From: Acidobacteriota bacterium
GTDB lineage: Bacteria > Acidobacteriota > Terriglobia > Terriglobales > SCQP01
DNA length: 64,000 nt
NCBI GenBank assembly: GCA_027314025.1
Contig: DAHVCP010000042.1
Coordinates: forward strand, 1 to 64,000
Direction of reading: 5' to 3'
Position numbers and translations under genes: made by a program
Notes under the pieces: model-generated
What the model saw: only the letters and a program-made list of their open reading frames with translations
The model's database searches: none
What the model was told of the DNA's origin: nothing
Shown here: positions 61,403 to 64,000 of the stretch, one piece after another
Layout of the letters: each line of letters begins with the position of its first letter
How positions within the stretch are numbered: the first letter of the stretch is position 1

Positions 61403-62985
61403 GGTTCTATCGCATTGCATTGATCGCCGCCCTAGCGGTGATCGTGCTATTGGCGGCGGCTTTGGTGCGAGAGCTGCGCTTCCGAGCTACAGCGCCGGCG
61501 CCGTCAAGCTTCAGCAGCGTGATCGCCAGTGGCCCGCCGCTCCAGTCCGGCGGGAACGCCATGGCGGCCGGCGTGGCCGGCGCGGCCCCCGCCTCCGGCG
61601 GCGGAGCCAATCCGCGCCTGCAGCCGGTGCAGATATCGCCGCTGACGTTGCAGCGCATCGGCGTGCGCATTGGGCAGGTGCGCTATGGGCCCGTTGCCGA
61701 CACCATCCGGACGGTGGGCAACGTCGTGCCCGACCAGCGGCTGCTGGCCAGCGTGCAGGTTCGGTTCTCCGGCTGGATCGAACGGGAGTACGCCAATGAG
61801 ATCTTTCAATTCATTCGCCGCGGCCGACCGTTGGTGACCATCTACAGTCCAGGGTTGGTCACTACCGAGCAGGACTTTTTACTGGCCCGCCGCAATGCTC
61901 GTTTGCTCGCCGCCAGCCGGGTACCGGGCGTGGCCTCTGGCGCCAACATCTTGCTGGCGGCCAGCCGCCAGCGCCTGGCGCAGTGGCAGGTGCCGCAGCG
62001 GGAAATCGCACGCTTGGAGCGTACCGGTAAGGTGCGCCAGGCAATCACGCTGGATTCACCCGTCACCGGCTATGTCTTCCAGCGCGATGTTCTGCCCAAC
62101 CAATTCGTTCACGCGGGCACCACGCTGTATACCGTTGCCGACCTGTCGAAAGTGTGGGTCAACGTCCAGGTGTTCCAGAACGACGCCGGCCTGCTGCGCG
62201 TGGGCGAGCCGGTGACGCTGACGGTGGACGCCTATCCCGGGCGCATTTTCCGCGGCCGGGTGGACTATGTCAATCCCATCGTGCAAACCGCCACGCGTAC
62301 CATTCCCGCCCGTCTGGTGTTCGCCAATCCTCGGCTGCAGCTGACGCCGGGCATGTTCGTGAACGCCGCAATCCATATTCCGCTGGGCCGCCAGCTCACC
62401 ATCCCCGCCAATGCGGTCCTGCAGACGGGCACGCAAAACATCGTGTTCGTGGACCAGGGCGGCGGGTATTTGGCGCCGACGTTGGTCCAGCTCGGCCCCC
62501 GGGTTTCCGGCGCCTTCGTCGTACGCAGCGGCCTGCGGGCAGGCCAGCGCGTGGTCACCAGCGCCAACTTCCTGATTGATTCCGAAAGCCAGCTGCAGGC
62601 CGCGCTGGGCGGCTTTGTTCCACCGCCCCCCGGCGTCGGCGCCAACGCCCGCCAGCCCGCCACGGCGCGGGCGCGCATTATGCTGGCCACCCGCCCCTCG
62701 GCGCCGGCCAAGGGGAATAACCAGTTGACCGTCCGGCTGGCCGGCCCGGGCGGCCAGGGCATCGCCGGCGCCCAGGTGACCGTGATGTTTTACCTGCCCG
62801 CCATGCCAGCCATGGGCATGGCCGCGGAGCACGCCCAAGCCGTCCTGGAAGACCAAGGGGGAGGCGCCTACGCCGGAACCATTCAACTGCCCAGCGGCGG
62901 CGCCTGGCAAGTTACCGTGACGGCGCAGCGTAACGGACGGGTGATCGCAAGCCGGCAACTGCGGCTCAGCGGCGGAGGGACGTAG
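61399..62985 (+). CDS. RND periplasmic adaptor (CusB-like) with C-terminal YtkA-like domain
   Basis: 528 aa. An N-terminal anchor helix (residues 6-22) is followed by the adaptor layout: GNVVPDQRLLASVQVRFSGW, a helical hairpin, the lipoyl/barrel part with AITLDSPVTGYVFQRDVLPN, TVADLSKVWVNVQVF and the membrane-proximal domain. From about residue 430 it carries an extra Ig-like domain, NQLTVRLAGPGGQGIAG to the end, similar to YtkA/FixH-type modules with Met-rich PAMPAMGMA. It bridges the pump and the outer-membrane factor. GGAGGA is the Shine-Dalgarno. Confidence 0.9.
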   Translation: MRFYRIALIAALAVIVLLAAALVRELRFRATAPAPSSFSSVIASGPPLQSGGNAMAAGVAGAAPASGGGANPRLQPVQISPLTLQRIGVRIGQVRYGPVADTIRTVGNVVPDQRLLASVQVRFSGWIEREYANEIFQFIRRGRPLVTIYSPGLVTTEQDFLLARRNARLLAASRVPGVASGANILLAASRQRLAQWQVPQREIARLERTGKVRQAITLDSPVTGYVFQRDVLPNQFVHAGTTLYTVADLSKVWVNVQVFQNDAGLLRVGEPVTLTVDAYPGRIFRGRVDYVNPIVQTATRTIPARLVFANPRLQLTPGMFVNAAIHIPLGRQLTIPANAVLQTGTQNIVFVDQGGGYLAPTLVQLGPRVSGAFVVRSGLRAGQRVVTSANFLIDSESQLQAALGGFVPPPPGVGANARQPATARARIMLATRPSAPAKGNNQLTVRLAGPGGQGIAGAQVTVMFYLPAMPAMGMAAEHAQAVLEDQGGGAYAGTIQLPSGGAWQVTVTAQRNGRVIASRQLRLSGGGT

Positions 62986-62987
62986 GC

Positions 62988-64000
62988 ATGATCTCCCGGC
63001 TGATTGACTGGTGCGCCCGCAACCGCTTCTTGGTGTTCACCCTGGTGATCCTGCTGGTGCTGGCGGGCGTCTGGGCGCTGCGCCATACAGCGCTGGACGC
63101 GCTGCCCGACATCTCCGACGTCGAGGTCATCGTGCATACGCGCTGGGCCGGCGAGCCGCCGAGCATCATCGAGGACCAGGTGACTTATCCCCTGGTCACG
63201 ACGTTCCTTTCCGCGCCGCGCGTGAAGGCGGTGCGCGCCCAGACCATGTTCGGCGACAGCTACGTCTTCGTGGTTTTTCATTCCGGCACCAACCTGTACT
63301 GGGCCCGTTCGCGCGTCTTGGAGTACTTGCAGCAGGTCTCGGGGCAGCTGCCGGCGGGGGTGCATCCGGTGCTGGGTCCGGATGCCACCGGTGCGGGCTG
63401 GGTCTTCGAGTATGCCCTGGTGGACAAGGCGCACAATCTCAGCCTGGCCAATCTCCGCAGCCTTCAGGACTGGTACCTGCGCTACCAGTTGGAGACGGTC
63501 CCGGGCGTAGCCGAGGTGGCGACCATCGGAGGTTACGTGCGCCAGTATCAGGTCAAGCTCGATCCCAACAAACTTCGCGCATACGGCATCTCGCTGCAAA
63601 CGGTGATTGACCGCGTCCGCGCCAGCAGCAATGAGGTCGGCGGGCGGGAGCTGGAGATGAGCGGCGCGAATTATCTGATCCGCGGCTTGGGCTACATCCA
63701 TTCCCTGCGGGACCTGGCGGAGACGCCGGTGGCGGTGGTGGACGGAACGCCGGTGCTGGTGCGGGATCTGGGCACGGTCAGCTTCGGCCCCGACATCCGC
63801 GAAGGAGCCGCCGACTGGGACGGCGAGGGGCAGACCGTGGGCGGCATCATCGTCATGCGCTACGGCCAGAACGCGCTTCAGGTGATTCATGCGGTGAAAG
63901 CCAAGTTGCAGGCGATCGCGCCGTCGCTGCCCCCGGGAGTCGAGGTGGTCAGCGGTTATGACCGCTCCGGCCTGATCAAGAAGTCCATCGGCACGCTCCG
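62988..64000 (+). CDS. Heavy-metal RND efflux pump (CusA/CzcA family), N-terminal part
   Basis: Cut by the window edge after 337 codons. Typical opening: a first membrane helix (FLVFTLVILLVLAGVWAL), then DALPDISDVEVIV, EDQVTYPLVTTFLSAP, RAQTMFGDSYVFVVF, LYWARSRVLEYLQQV and the later GGRELEMSG. CusA family pumps take Cu(I)/Ag(I) or Zn/Co/Cd using the proton gradient; the metal-selecting Met residues lie further on. The multicopper oxidase and copper ATPase nearby favour copper or silver. It starts 3 nt after the adaptor stop. Confidence 0.93.
   Translation, partial: MISRLIDWCARNRFLVFTLVILLVLAGVWALRHTALDALPDISDVEVIVHTRWAGEPPSIIEDQVTYPLVTTFLSAPRVKAVRAQTMFGDSYVFVVFHSGTNLYWARSRVLEYLQQVSGQLPAGVHPVLGPDATGAGWVFEYALVDKAHNLSLANLRSLQDWYLRYQLETVPGVAEVATIGGYVRQYQVKLDPNKLRAYGISLQTVIDRVRASSNEVGGRELEMSGANYLIRGLGYIHSLRDLAETPVAVVDGTPVLVRDLGTVSFGPDIREGAADWDGEGQTVGGIIVMRYGQNALQVIHAVKAKLQAIAPSLPPGVEVVSGYDRSGLIKKSIGTL

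Overview
This is a very GC-rich (around 70% by eye), gene-dense bacterial chromosome segment. The mix of gene families suggests Acidobacteriota: a YVTN/phosphoesterase fusion, a YXWGXW protein, Tat-exported glycosidases, an ECF sigma/anti-sigma/secreted-protein operon, many PIN toxins and many GC-rich dispersed repeats. This is an inference from gene content; no rRNA gene or other marker settles it.

Layout. 1-8,000: end of lepA (EF-4), a family 2 glycosyltransferase, a short-chain dehydrogenase with an altered catalytic site, a serine hydrolase, a lone ABC ATPase, an RNase H-like nuclease and two tandem outer-membrane barrel paralogues. 8,100-20,450: a GH31 glycosidase divergent from a large Tat-exported DUF5695-like protein, a Panacea-type toxin-antitoxin pair beside a decayed IS1-like transposase, the tag-bioA pair, and a secreted six-hairpin glycosidase. 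20,700-29,700: a probable restriction-modification remnant (DUF4928-like plus HNH), a brxA/methyltransferase/MOSC operon, an M1 aminopeptidase, miaA and a LuxR-type regulator. 29,900-42,900: the phosphoesterase, the ECF sigma operon, two PIN toxin-antitoxin modules, adenosine deaminase, an M48 protease, mannose-1-phosphate guanylyltransferase, tRNA-Ala(CGC) and a YXWGXW protein. 43,000-52,100: small hypotheticals, a YyaL-type thioredoxin protein, a GntR regulator, an M16-like protein without a zinc site, and DinB.

52,181-64,000 is a metal (copper/silver-type) detoxification island. One operon runs small Cys-rich exported protein, Met-rich multicopper oxidase, outer-membrane factor, anchored cytochrome c. 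An opposing operon holds a small membrane protein, a copper P-type ATPase broken by an in-frame TAA, and a short DUF4396 protein. A third operon runs a second small Cys-rich exported protein, outer-membrane factor, periplasmic adaptor with a YtkA-like tail, and a CusA-type RND pump that leaves the window.

Two features cut across the whole window. First, at least a dozen genes have a -10-like hexamer 6-10 nt before the start codon and no Shine-Dalgarno, which suggests widespread leaderless transcripts; genes inside operons and some others have normal Shine-Dalgarno sites. Second, several families of dispersed GC-rich repeats fill the intergenic spaces. One (called R1 here, about 200 bp) also lies inside or at the 5' ends of reading frames.
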